Below are positions 1 to 12,800 of a DNA stretch of 64,000 nt, piece by piece. This DNA comes from Syncephalastrum monosporum B8922 (lineage: Eukaryota; Mucoromycota; Mucoromycetes; Mucorales; Syncephalastraceae), in the NCBI GenBank assembly GCA_000697355.1, contig JNEN01001232.1:1-64000 (forward strand), given 5' to 3'. Under the pieces are notes generated by a model. That model did not search any database. It saw only the letters and a program-made list of their open reading frames with translations, and was not told the DNA's origin. A program made the position numbers and the translations under genes. Position 1 is the stretch's first letter. Each line of letters opens with the position of its first letter.

Positions 1-6
1 AAAAAA

Positions 7-41
<35 letters not shown>
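1..41. repeat. Poly-A tract at the window edge
   Basis: The window opens with about 40 bases that are all A except for one C. It may be the edge of an AT-rich spacer; nothing else can be said from one side. Confidence 0.9.
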
Positions 42-43
<2 letters not shown>

Positions 44-902
44 AGGAAGCACAGGTTCGACTTTATCAACGTCCAAAATGCAATATTGCATCGCCGTGAC
101 AGATTTCGAGGCAGGGAATGGTGCCAGAGATGCTTTCTCACAATACACTTATGATAGCAACAAATTATCTTGCACCAGTGAGTATGGTTGATGCACCATC
201 GAACCTTACAATATGACGATAGTCACTGTATTGTTAGTACTGCGTGCGCGCGTATAGCACACATCAAAGCGTACTAGTGATTCACATAAATGCAGACTAA
301 GGACATCAAGTATTAATTTAGTACCAGCGAAGGTGCATCAAGTTACATCATACCGTATGCTGTAATATTGCGTGTGTATGCACGTATATTTCCCAAGAAG
401 CCTTCCAGTATGTATACAATAAGCAAAGCAGGTATTATATATTTTAGCTAGACCTCCCGTGCTGGCCAGAAACGCCAACCAGCGAACTCCACGAAATTGT
501 TCATTCAGGGCGCTTGCACTACATGATGAACTGAGGGAGGCATCTGCATGCAAGTGCATAAAAAAGTGTATGAGATTGACGAGGTTATGTATAAGAAGAA
601 GACACACCTGAATCACTTATAATAACCTCGTGCACAGATAGCTGGAGATGACCAGAACACAAACGTTACCTCTACAAATACTTAGCAATAAAGAACTTTC
701 GGCTAGCGCCCTGATGAGTTTGTTTCGGTATCCGATATCTTGTATAATGCCTACTCTATTGATATGAATGTCTCCAGATGATATATTCAAGCATCATGAT
801 CACAGGCACGCCCCACATCGACGAAATAAGAGAACAGAAAGAAAAGAAAAAACAAAATGAAAGTACAAAATATAATATCACTGCTCTGTCATCACGCACC
901 TA
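42..902. other. Intergenic, no gene seen
   Basis: AT-rich spacer downstream of the minus-strand LIM gene. Open stretches are short, lack splice logic and resemble nothing I recognise. Confidence 0.6.
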
Positions 903-2588
903 CTATCCTCTGGCGCACAGTTTACAAATGAGCTCACCCGGCGTACCTTCTTGCCACATGCCTATTTCGTTACGCAACATCAATTTGTTTGAAATGAACG
1001 AACAAGTCAGGCTCTGTCTTACCAGGAACACGGGCTGAAAGCAATTTGCTACACCGAGCACACTGGAAATGCTGACCATGATAATCCTTCCCAAACGCCG
1101 AGACGCCTTTGCCATCAATGGCCTCGCCACAGCCGTGACAGATCTTGACACCTGCACTTTTGAGCGGGTGCTTATAGTGATGTTCGCAGTAAGGCTTGTC
1201 GTTTCGTACAAAGAACGTCGTGGATGTGAATGCTTTTCCACAGTCCTACGTCCAGCGGAATACAGTAAGTACACCCCAATGAAGAAACTTTTGTCATTAC
1301 TCACAGCACAAACAAAGCAGCTCTTGTGCCAGTCACCTCCGAGAGCGTTGAGAAACTCGCCCGAAATCAACTCGCCACAACCCATGCACGTGTGTCCAAA
1401 CTTGGCCATGTAGTCTTTCTCACAGTAAGGGTGGCCATCATGCACCATGAATGCGCTCGTCTCATCAAAAGGCTTGCTGCACCCACGGCAAAAAAAGTGG
1501 CCGACATGATAGTGTTTCCCCAACGCGCTAATAGATTTCTATAGACCGACGTTATTTCTTCCTTGACTGTCACCTGCCTTTCCGTCTTTTTTTTTTTTTT
1601 TGAATCTTTTTTTTTTCTTCCAGACCTACCTCCTCAATAGGTGTACCACAATAATCACATCTTGTGCTAAAGAGCTCGTGGTAATCGAGTGCACAGTAAG
1701 GTTGGCCGTCCTTGGAGTAAAAGGCAACGTGCTCGAGATCCTGGCCACAGTGTCTGCATTTGAAACAGTCGACATGCCACTGGTTATGGTCGACCCGTAT
1801 CACGCGTCCACTGATCGGCTGCTCACATCCCGCACATCGGACGCCTGTGTATAGTGGATTGGCCACACGCACGCGCTCTGCTCCGGCTGCGTGCGTTGCG
1901 GGGGCAGGAGCAGGTGGTACAGCGGGTGGTGCAGTCGGTGTAGACGCTACAGCGGAAGTGGGCGCAGATGGGGCAGCGGGAGCAGGACGAGGAGGGACAG
2001 GAGCAGTAGGTGATACGGGTGTCGCGGATACACTAGGTGTGGTAGTGGTAGTGGTAGTGGTGGTAGTGGTGGTAGCAGGAGAGGTTGCAGTAACCATAGG
2101 CTTCGCGACATGGGACTGGCGTTTCCGAGGCGCCAAGGACGCCTCAAACGCATCCATCTTTGCTGGTGCGACGGGTCTCCCCGCTCCACCGGTACCTGGG
2201 CTCGGCAAGCTCGGCTCGGTTGTTGCGGCTGCCTCGGCTACGACGGACCCTGTAGCAGTTTGAAGCCGGCGGATATTATCCTGTAGCGGGTTTGCGCTGC
2301 TGTTTCCTAGATTCAGTCGCTGTTGCATGGGCGAGACAAGGTCGTCACGGGGATCTCTCTCGCGGACAGAGGAAGGTGGGGATGACGGTGATGGTTTGAC
2401 GGGTGCACTTCGCCACATGGCAGGCTTGGCAGGCGGACGTGGTCCACGCAGACTCGAAGTGGTGGCGGCAGTGTTGTTTAGGTTGGGTCGAGGCATCTTT
2501 TGAAGGTATTTGTCTTGTCTGCATTAGTAATGAGGTGGCTCATGTTCAATGTATGCTGCTTACCAAAGTCATCTTGGGACGACGCCAT
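903..2588 (-). CDS. Paxillin-like protein with four LIM domains
   Basis: Five exons: 2588-2564, 2513-1630, 1538-1305, 1245-1023, 961-903, giving 474 residues. Residues 1-230 are a disordered Pro/Ser/Thr-rich arm with a run of Thr. LIM1 starts near residue 233 (CAGC ... HVDCFKC) and LIM2 near 291 (CDYC ... FFCRGC). LIM3 (CMGC ... CFVCADC) and LIM4 (CHGC ... FQCARC, ending CKLC) complete the set, each with the paired zinc ligands. Paxillin-type LIM proteins are adaptors at the actin cortex and cell tip; Pxl1 binds Rho pathway parts and the cytokinetic ring. The start at 2588 adds 14 residues ahead of the first Met of exon 2 and relies on an acceptor at 2514, the second AG after a TACTAAT branch site. 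If that intron is wrong, translation begins at 2496. The family call is firm; the exact orthology is not. Confidence 0.85.
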
Positions 2589-2795
2589 ATTTACTGTCCT
2601 CAAAAAGACAAAGGGAAACAGAACACGAAAGATCACCGCGGATCATGCCTCGCTTTTGGAATCTCCGCACTAGTGCATGAAATATGTACATACGCATCAG
2701 CATTTACTGCTTTACTAATAGTCATTACTTTTGTTTATTCTCCTTTACTGTATATACTGGCGCGTATGAGCCATTAAACATCATTTTCAGCCTAA

Positions 2796-4751
2796 TTACA
2801 TAAGGGTACACGTCGGAAACGGGGGCTCGTGCCGGTGGGGTGCGGGCGACAAAGGTGTTTTCCAAGCACATGGAAACGCAGCCTTCATGGCATGCCAAGC
2901 CTCACTCGTCATGGGTATATCAAGCTCCAGCAGAAGATCCTCCATTCTGTCAACCATACCTGAGCAGAGTGCCGTGTCCGCGAACCTCCTTGCCTTTTCT
3001 TCTGTCAATGTGCAGTCGGGGTGCAGCTCGGACAGTTTCATTCTCTGCTGATCCATCCGGACGTCCGAGACGTGGAGTCGTCGCAGCGTGGTCATCTGCG
3101 CCAGCAACAAAAGTGCAGTGCTGTCCCAGACGACGTCAGCTAACGCGCCTTGAACGACTAGCGACTGTATTGCACAGACCGATCCCTGAGCCACAGCAGC
3201 TCTTAAAAAGGCCAACCAAGGTGGCAGGGACACCAGTGCTTCGAGCTCGACGTGTTGCAAAAATGGCAGCTCGACCGCGGCAGTGAGCGCTTGTGTCAGG
3301 TCGTGCTCGCCCTGGATCTCCATCGCGTCGAATGCAAGGTGTAAATGCGAAAGCACAGGACAGGTCCTTAGAAAAGTGGGCAAAGGTTGAAAGGCGGCAG
3401 GCACGTAGCAGTTGTGTGCTATGGTCAGGGTATGTAGCTGGGTCAGACAGGTGGGTGGCATCCAAGCAGCGCTTGGCTGGTCATGCACGCTCTCCTCATC
3501 CATGTCCTCGTTGCGCACATAGCTCAGCCGATATTCCAGCAGCTCTAGCGAGTCCTGGTGGTCATGTATAAATACCTGCAGTTCGGCTTGACTAATGTCA
3601 CACAGACCCAAAAGAGCGAGACGCTTCAGGCCTGGTGAGGTCTCTGCTAAGGTGCATGCTGAAGGCTGATAGCCAAGCTCGGGACGCAGGCGGTCAATGT
3701 ATCGGTTGCACAGGATGATGGCTTCCAGACGCGGACACCAGCGCTGCAGATTGCTCATGAGGAAGCCGACGCCATGGGCATCTGGAAAGTAGTAGCCGTA
3801 CCGTATGTGTCGAAACAGAAAATAAACCAGGCGGGGGCAAAACTGCAAAAGGCCACCGTCATCCAAGATCTCGAGACCGCCAGTCCATTCTAACCGCTGC
3901 AGACGCGTCTTTTGGAGGCTGCCGAGACTGGACCATTCCCAGGTGGAGATTCCATACCGATTATCTTCCATCATATCGGTCGATCTGTCGTGGCAGTCGT
4001 AGATCAACGTCTCGAGGCTCGGAAAGCAGGTTAGGATCAAGCGAAGGGCGTTGCTCATCTGCAGGTTGGAATAAATGCGGAGGTCTGTCATGTGCTTGCC
4101 GAGGCGCAGGATACAGGGTGCGAGGTCTTGCAACAAGCTCGGTCGCTCCAGCATGATGAACACCTTGGGCATGTAGTTGTCATGGAGTTCTGTGACCATA
4201 ACATCCTATTCCTCAGTTAAAGCGTAACCTGCTTCTCGGTTCCGGGGCTTACCTAACCTATGAACGCGATCACATCCGGTTTGAAAGAGGACCTGGATCG
4301 TACTCCAGAGCGGGGCATCGGTCTTGAGTGTGAGGTGCCTGAGATCAGGTCCGAGGAATCGCGTATTGTTCTTCAAAATGTGTTCCGGCTCAAACCATGC
4401 GCGGTGGATTCTGAGGCTCAGGCTGTCCCAGACAGACAGGGATAGCAGTCTGTCGTGCCATGGCTTGGAGAGACGTAAGCATTCGATGCGGCTTTCAGGC
4501 GTAAAATAGAAAATACGCATGATTATCTCGGCAGGTAATGCAAACAAGGGGTCAGTCGTCCTTGCCTTGCTCTTTGGAAGCGAAATGGGTGTGGACCCGT
4601 TGGTTTTGGATGAGCACGATGGCAAGACGCCGGAAAGGAAAGCTTCCTTCATGGCATCGAGTGCACTCTGAATGTGCCTTGCCACCAATTCAAGACCCTG
4701 CTTTTCACTGGCCTCGGCGAGCGCTTGGCATAATAGATGGTGGAGAGTCAT
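2796..4751 (-). CDS. F-box/leucine-rich-repeat protein (paralogue A)
   Basis: Two exons, 4751-4253 and 4189-2796, encode 630 residues. An F-box lies at about residues 69-112 (LFALPAEIIMRIFYF, then the Trp/His part). After it come LRR-like units with repeated leucine spacing and LxxL pairs. F-box proteins present substrates to SCF ubiquitin ligases through Skp1, and the LRR part normally holds the substrate; the substrate is unknown here. The intron is phase 1 and sits just after the conserved block following the F-box. The in-frame acceptor is the AG at 4191-4190, not the nearer AG, which would break the frame. A paralogue with the same layout and intron place lies at 32032-33981. This copy has a helical stretch before the F-box but no clear TPR. 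Confidence 0.8.
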
Positions 4752-5439
4752 TATGAACGAGAGAGCTATGAAATAGAGATATCACAATGAATGACAGACA
4801 GAAAAAAAAAATTCATTTATTATTTCGCTGGTTTGGCTTCTGATTAGGTTGCCTGCCCTGAATCCTGTGTCGCCCATAATGTACATGTACAGTATGTACT
4901 GCACCAATGACCTCGTAAATGCGTCCACTCCCTTGCCCAACCAGCAGCCAGTTCAAGTTTCCTCCTCTTTCTGCTGCTGGGCATGATACGGCTCGCCTGT
5001 ACAAGGTCTGCCACTTCTTCAGCATGTGACAGATACTAAAGAAATCCTCGAAATATTTAATCAATGGCCAAGTGGTCGCCTCTACCGCAATATTGTCTAG
5101 AGCTATTTGGCAAAGTATAACCGAGACAAGTATACTGCGGTAAACTACTACTGTCAATAAGGAGTAGAGCCTATAGTTTGAGCAATTAATCCTGGCGTCG
5201 TTGGTCACAGATTCATGACCTCGAAGCACACATGATAGAACTCAACATAAAAAACACTTTTGCGGAAGCACACTCGTGCTATGCCTGCATCTCTGTACTA
5301 CATACTACACTATTCAACGTATAAATAGGACGCCTGTCTCACGAGAAATAAAGGTCAATCTCAAGGTACTTTTCTGCTCACCCACCTACAACTAAAAGCA
5401 TACATCTAAAAAATAAAAAAAAAAAAACAAAGTTGTCGT
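4752..5439. other. Intergenic, 5' side of paralogue A
   Basis: AT-rich spacer with no supported gene. It ends in an A-rich run (about 5408-5430) directly before the rDNA fragment. Confidence 0.55.
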
Positions 5440-5735
5440 AACAGCAATTGAAGTTAGTACGAGAGGAACCCTTCATTCAGATAATTGGTTCATGCGGCTG
5501 GTTGAAAGGCCAATGCCGCGAAGCTACCATCTGCTGGATAACAGCTGAACGCCTCTAAGTTGGAATCCATGCTGGTTGATGCGACAAGTTAGCCTTCTTT
5601 CTGAGATATAAAGTAACAATAAGGATGTTTCGGCATACCTGAAAACTACAATTTCAGGCGGTTGCCTCCCTTCATGGAAGAATGGGAGGAGGCGCCGTCT
5701 TTTGGATACAATGAATCCTGTGAAGACAGTATTGT
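5440..5735 (+). pseudogene. Isolated 3'-terminal fragment of 28S (LSU) rRNA
   Basis: The plus strand carries the sarcin-ricin loop (AGTACGAGAGGA at 5456-5467). It is followed by recognisable LSU domain VI text: GATAATTGGTT, CCGCGAAGCTACCATC, GGATAACAGCTGAACGCC, TCTAAGTTGGAATCC. Similarity fades after about 5600 but can be followed to the AATAAGGATG-type block near 5620 and perhaps to 5735. No 18S, 5.8S or upstream 28S is present, and several normally invariant bases are changed, for example AACCCTTCATTC and GGATAACAGC. It is therefore a stranded, probably non-functional rDNA piece. The right limit is approximate. Confidence 0.85.
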
Positions 5736-6281
5736 CACATTTCTAACAAGCCATGCGGCAGTGATTTACTGTCTGTGTCATGTGTAATTGGATTTGCAGA
5801 TAGCGCAGCTTTTTTTCGTTGATAGCTAGATAGACGATGTCTCAAAATGCGACATTTGCTTTTTTTATTCAACGACATTTGAGCTTTCTTTACAAATACG
5901 ACACTGTTATTTTATTCTGCATCAGCTCCGGAAGCTCTGTAAAGAAAGGAAAGCTTGTTTAGAAAATTAATATTTATTATGAAATTTATCTTCTCCATGA
6001 CACCTAGTTCACCGATCATTCGACTTGCGGACGTGTTGAGCTCGGGCTGTCGTTCCAATTCCAAAAGCGACGTTGTGTAAGGGCCCCAGCGATGAATGAT
6101 CATTTATTCTGTTTGAGATTAAGGTGAAAGGAGAAGATGAAGAAAAAAATGGAAGAGGGTGGATAAAGAATATGGCTGGATATAAGATGGAAATACAAAA
6201 GAAAAGAAAACGAAATAGAGAAAAGGGAAAAGGGAACAGGAAAGGAAGAAAAAGAAGAGATAAAATCTGCTTGCATCCTCC
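5736..6281. other. Intergenic, no gene seen
   Basis: AT-rich, with a purine-rich stretch (about 6120-6265) just past the stop of the next gene. No open frame is supported. Confidence 0.55.
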
Positions 6282-9200
6282 TCAATTGATGCGTCGTCGG
6301 CGTCTCACAGGCGGCTGGTCAGGCTCTGGTTGGTTTCCAGGCGCCCGTCCCGGAATATAGGTAATGTGATAACGGCTATAGTGCACCATGATACGGGTTT
6401 GTGGATGGATCGTACTGGTTCTTCTGCTCTTGGTGATTTGGATGCTTGTGATGGTGTTTTGAATGCGCGTTAGGAGCTTCCTAAATTAATTTTGGATTAT
6501 CAGTTTTTTGCTCCACTTGATGATTGAGTTGTATTTACCCGCGATTCTCGTTGCGAATATTTCGCAGCCAAACCTTGCGCTCGTACTGATTTTGGCTTTG
6601 ACGTACGACATCTTCAACGCAAGTCCAAAAGTTGAGGGCTTGGCCGCGCCCGGTGTCCTCACTCGTGAACTCGTACTCGTGATTGACGACAGGACAGAAT
6701 GTCCGCAGGAAGCCGTCCATCACATTTTGCCAGTCAAATTGTGGATTGATCCATTCTTCCCGGACAAAGTCGCGCAGAGGCAACCCGCACGCCTCGAGGG
6801 TGCGTACGAAGCACGGAAAGTAGATCTCCCGGCTCTGGAATAGCAGGTACCAGTCCTCGATGTACACCCTTCCGTCTTGCGGGTCCTCGTCGGGCTCTTG
6901 GGGCTCGGGGCGCGCTTGTTGCTGGTCATCCAGCCTGAGGACGGCGTTGACAGGGCGGCCAATGATGACATCCAGCTCGTCTGCGTTCGCCAAGGCGGCT
7001 TCTTGTGCCGCGCGCGCGGCCTCCTGCTCCGCAGGCGTCAGGGGATCAGGAAAGACAATCTCGCCTTCGGCATTCTGGGATTTGAGGACCTAGATAACGT
7101 TCGTACGGCATAACGCGAACTGTGAGTGATAGCAATTCGAGGTGGGATGCTTGCATGAAAAGAGCTCACCAAAGCGTACGGGCAAACGTCTTCGTCCAAA
7201 TCCAGAATTTTTGGGCCGACGTAACCGCGGCCAACGTAAATGCCGTCGCGCTCGGCTCGGAAAAGCTCTTGCGCAGGGTCGACGAGTACAGTAAAGTGGA
7301 TTCTTCCACCTGCATCGCAGTTTACCGTCTGGAGCCTGAAAATGTCAATTGCACGGCGTCTGAGCCTGGATTGGTTACCAAGCCGTGAACGGGCACGCAA
7401 GACCTCTGCCGGCGCAGGTCGTATTCTGCTGCGTAAATCGCGCATGTACTCTGAAAAGGCGGCCGACACCACCTCTGGAATACTCATCCATTGGTCGTCG
7501 GTAAAGCCTTCCGGTCTGGGAACCCGAGTACGAACGATTCTTGTCACGCTAGGTGATAAGCCGGGTATAGGTTCCACGCGCTCCGCAGCGATACGCTCCA
7601 GGAGGGAGCCCAAGATTCTCCGGCCCGTCGGAAGTCCATCGAACCAGACATCCCATGCATTGTTCCACGTGCGCTCGCGGAAGCTGCGCAAGCGGCGTAG
7701 CTCTGGATAGCGAGCCCTCTCGAGAAGGAGCCGCTGCTGCATGCGCGTGACTGAGTTGGGTGCGCCTCGCGTCACGTCGTACCGTTCATGCTTCCGCCGC
7801 ATAACATCGGCAGCGTACTGTCCAGGTCTGTAGGCCGCTTCTGCGACGGGAGTCCCGTTCAGCTCGGCACGCAAAAGTGCGCCGCGGACACGCTCTATAT
7901 ACATTTGAAGGTTGATTTGCAATGGTCAATCCTACTTGTATATATCGAGGGAGATTCCACGTACCTCTCATGGTGGTCCGCGTCAGAGCAATGGCCGCAG
8001 CCTTGGCTCGCTGGAACCGCGCTTCTAACTCGCCTTCGGCAAGCCGTTCCCCGTAGCGGAAAAGTATTTCCTCGCAGAACGCGTGTGTACCAGGCGGCGA
8101 TACCGCTGGATCGCTGCGTTCCAGTGTACGTAGGACCTCCTCCACCAACAGGATGGTCTTGCACCAAGTAAGATGCATGAACTGTAAGATGGCTGGATCG
8201 GCTGCGCCATAGCTCACAAAGCCTGGATGGAGGTGAGGCATGGGGATGGCATACTTGGGCTCCTCAGGGATTGGCCTCTCCAACGTTGGGACAAACTGGT
8301 AATCGTAATCAATTACCTGGGCGACGCCAACTTGATCTTGATACTCGTCGTGGCCTAGGGAGTATCTAGAATCGTTTTTGTTTTTTTTTTTGAATTAGTA
8401 CAAGTGCTAAAAGTGAAATATGACATACCCGTCTTTGAAATACGAATACGCCGTAGCGGCTGGATCCCTGCCTAATGTTACAACCACCACCGAGCGAAGA
8501 ATTCCAATTACTTGTGCAGAGGTCTGCACAAGAACAGGTGGAATCTGGTCCCGACGTGTCGTTCCAGGAGGACAGGGCCACAGGTCGTGAAAAGGGGGTT
8601 CAACAAAGTTGTTGGTCACTCGGTCGGGAAAGCAATGCCCGACAAGCTCCTTTGTCAACTCGCCACTGCGCGAGCCAGCGAAATAAGGTTTCAATGTGCT
8701 AAAATCAGAGAGCGTGATGTCTTTGGCAAAGATCATCAGCGGCGCACAGTTCAGGACTTCTCCGCCTGTCCGGGTTTCCACGTACGCAGTTCGGGAAATT
8801 GCTTGGTCCTTGTACATATCAATGTGGCCGTCTGTTATTCTGCCCAAGATGGTTTGAGCGACAGGTTCTTGCTGGTAATTGAGACGATAAATGTTGCGGA
8901 CTATTTCGCGGTTGACTTGCACCAGATAGGGCACGTCTTGGTCGTCGTCTGCAGCGTCATTGGCTTCATTGAATAAGTATCGATAGGCAAGCTGATTCTC
9001 GCCATACTCGCGCAACGCGTCCATGTCGTCAGGTTGGGGTTCATATGCTCGAAAGTAGCCACCGGGCTGAGAGTTCAGCAGAACAGCGCGGCCTAGAAAG
9101 TGGATGAGGAATTGCTCCCTGCCGTCGGCTTGGTAGCGGAGGTCAACATCCCCCAATTGGCCTTGCATCGAAAAGCGTGGCACCAGGAAGACCCGGAATT

Positions 9201-9844
9201 GGGTTGCCCTGAGAGGAAAGATACGGAGTAGGCAGCGATAAAAGTTTGTAAATCTGGACGGCTGAGCATTCGGCATGGTATCTTCTTGCAGACGGCCTAG
9301 TGGAGTATCCTCGCTTGTACATCCGGCGTAGCGCACAAAGACATGCGTCATTTTGCCAGAGAGGCGCTGTTGCTCCAAAAACTGCTCAACAAATAGTGTG
9401 TCTGCAGGGTAATCTAAAGATATGTTTAAATGTGTCAGTTATCCGGCAGTCAGAGTCAACTGTCTATGCGTTACCTTGCTGGTACTGCTCCAAGAGCTGG
9501 TTAAAATCGTCGACGGGAAGCCGGAGCGAGCGGATGTAATAGCTGATACGTCCCTCAAAGGGCCGCTGTCGATCTGCAGGTTCCGCGGTGAGGTCAACAA
9601 GGCCCATGTGTCTGATAAGGGCCTCGTCCGGCACAGCTGCAGAGAAGCGACTGATCGCAAGCAGGTGTTGCGCGGTGTCTTCTTCGACGCCGCGGGGGAG
9701 TAGAAGGTCCAGGAAGTCCTCGGTTCTGGGCTGAAGTGCGATGGCGCTCGCAAGCAGACGTTCTTCCACGAGCTGCACTGTTGCCATCCAAGGGCTAACT
9801 TCTTCAGCGACTTGAGGATTAGCAGCAAGTTCAATATGAGCCAT
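6282..9844 (-). CDS. Large orphan protein with possible degenerate GIY-YIG nuclease core
   Basis: Six exons: 9844-9475, 9413-8429, 8365-7965, 7894-7170, 7089-6539, 6480-6282. They join in frame to 1,076 residues. All donors are GT and several branch sites are clear, so the gene looks intact. I do not recognise the whole protein. Residues 147-242 have the spacing of a GIY-YIG core: a first strand ending Y152-A-G154, then R164, E223 in a helix followed by LI, and N237 in LLNSQPGG. The GIY part itself is not clear. The middle (about 485-830) is helical and Arg-rich. Near the end of exon 4 is a Gly-rich block (IYVGRGYVGPK), and the last exon ends in a basic tail (RRRRRIN). There is no signal peptide or membrane segment. 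If the core is real the protein may cut or once have cut DNA, for example as a mobile or selfish gene; this is inference. It could equally be a lineage-specific family of other function. Confidence 0.7.
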
Positions 9845-12800
9845 GACGAACTTCTAGGTATGAAGTGGGAAAGTTTGATGCGTAGAGAGAGGTTCCAAAG
9901 GAAAAGAAGTGAGAGACGTGTAAATGGATAAAAAGTGAAGAAAATGGTCAGCCTTTCAGAAACAAGAGATACTGGACAGCAAAATGAGACAATGACTTGG
10001 ATAATGAAAAATTAGTCAATGAAATTTGGAGAACGGAAAACGGACAGCACATTATATGCTCTGTTGAGATTTGCTATCGCTCCCTTGAAGTCCAACGCCT
10101 TCCCACCTCTCTGTGGATGACGATATACGACTTAATAATTAGTCTGAAGTAAGTTGAAGAGGGTAAACGCCAAAAAAAAAAAAAGGGAGGAGGAGTCATA
10201 AAGGGTGTGTATCGTAAGGTAGATCGAAAACAATGAACCATCATCTGTTTGAAAGGAATTATATAGGTGATGAGAATGAAAGGGAAAAGGAGACAGTTAT
10301 CAGCATGCAATATGTACAGGTAGTCGTTTTTCCATGGCCGTCTTACCACATAAGAACCTCTTTACATCCGACTTCAGCACGTACCGTGCCACCTTTGAAG
10401 CGTTTTGAGTTGGGGATTGACAACCCTTAAGAGATTTGTCGTAGTGCTGCTCGAGACTCTGCGATGTCTGGGAGCGACCCACACCCACGGGGCATGGACA
10501 TGACATTACTGAACAATGAAAAATGGAGCGGGAGATAAGGAGTGTAAATACCAATTACTCGGGCATGGCGACACAACCAAGACAAGGGTGGGTATACATA
10601 TCATGTGTGCTATAGTTCTCAGACAAGCAAGAAAAAGGGCTTTATGACAATGTTCTCAAAAGAAGCAGCATGTCATTATATCTTTTTTCTTTTGCCCAAT
10701 ATGAGCCGCATCACGAAGCGACACCCAACAAAAAGAAAAGACCCATCCAATTTCGTCTGAAAAGCATACAAAATGGTTTGCTATATTGTTTCACGAAAAT
10801 CCTACACGGACGGACTTAATAGTCGAAGACATCACTGAAACACTTATACGAAGCAAGACAATAAACGAGTAATTTAATACGTGTGCAGCTCATACTTTGT
10901 GTCCTTACGGAAAACAGATAGCAAAAGCACCTCTTACAGACGTGGGCGCAAACCGGCAGGCGAAAAATCGGATGAAAGGCAGCCACTTTTCGTTCGAGAC
11001 AAAGTACTGAGACGCATTTGAAGTACATAGTCATATGTCTCACGTTTGCACAGTGTGCATCATGGATTCGAACGTCGGAGTATCGTCTCCAGGTACTTGC
11101 AAGTGTAAGTCTCGATTAAAGTAATTGTTGAAAACGTAAGAGCAAATACTAAAACAGAGACACATACCTCAGACACAAGCTAGATATATCAGACGTACCA
11201 GGTGGCAACGAGATAATTAAAGCTGAAGCAAAAAAGAAGTATGGACATCTACGGAACACATTCCTAGAAAGCGATGAAGCAAGCCAACCTGCGGCTGAAA
11301 TAGCGAATGGAACCCTGAATAATACCCAGCGAATGTAGGCGACCGTGTCAAAGTACGACATTACATTCACCGAATGGCCGTGTGCTACTTATAAGACGCA
11401 ATCATCGTTTTATTAACTTGTCTTTTAGGTTCGAAGAGTCATTTTGGAGTAGTGTTTGGCAGTGATATTAGCAACAACGCTCAAGTTATCAAAGTCTAGG
11501 TCCAAGGAATATAGTACTACAAAAGAAAAAAAGTCAATGACGGTCGAAATTGCACAGATACCTAATGGCATGAACCTCGTCAAATAATCCGTCTTCAGAT
11601 ATACATATAAATATAGACTCCCATCCATTGACATCTTTAGGTGCGCTCTAAAGTTTTTTGCGCACTTGGTGCAGCTGGCAGAACGCGTCGCAAGAATAAC
11701 AGGCACGCTGAGCCGACATGAAAGTAGCCGGGAATGCTTAATTCAGTTCTGCATCCAGGTCAGCGTTGGCTCTCAGTGCTATATCACTTCTTGTCTGCAC
11801 AGTGCGATTAAATTGATTGAATCCGACCTGGCGCGTTATACGTGCTTGGTAACGGTTGGAACAGAGCCTACTCTTTCCTGGATTGTGAGGTTCTTGAAAA
11901 TATGTCTGGTCATTATTATTAAGCACTTATAGATTGAGAGTAACCGTTGTAGACTTATGACTCGACTCACATAAAAATAAATTTTTCTGTCATTGACTCC
12001 CACATAACGCAAATTATATATCCACCTTCCTCTGTGTCATATACCCCAACATCCCACCGTATCTTCTGCCAATACCTTCTTTTTATATCTTATTTTTTCT
12101 TTTCGTTGGCTTTAGAAGACATATAAATAGGCCCCAGTTTTTCATCCAGAACAGATTAGACGATAGACAAGACAAGGTAATCACAAGACTTTCAAGATGT
12201 GAAATAGGTGTGTAGAGTTTATGTATAGAAACCAGACAGTAGAAGTCAAGTGAGACTGAAAGACACTTTATTTCCGAGCACCTCCAGTCTGGTTATATAT
12301 AAATTTTATGATTCCTCTTGTCAACTATTTATCCCACGCTTTCACACATACTGTAATTCTCTGAGCATATGCAACGTCAGCTTATGCTCCATGTGTGACA
12401 AGATATTGGGAAATAAGTGATATTAGCCGTGAGCTCGTCAGACGCGGATTTAGTTATGTCTATGGCACAAGAAAATACAATCATATCCAACTCCACTCGC
12501 ATTTGCTTGCACGTTGTGAGGTTTGCGGAAAAGATAGGTAAGAATAAACCAGAGAAGATCGAAAGGGAAAAGGAGTGTCAAAGAAGAAAAGCGTTCGAAT
12601 GAGCACCAGCAAAGTTTTGTATAAAAACTTTACAAGAAAATGTAAGTAAGAAAGTGGAAAATGTTTATAAAAGATAAAAAGGTAGAATGGTACGAAAAAT
12701 GAGTAAACTCGCAAGTTTATGGGAGTCGAAGTTGGAAATGTACTTTGACAATGTCGAAATGGAGTACTGCAGACTTGCTGTGTTCAATGGTGCGTTGATG

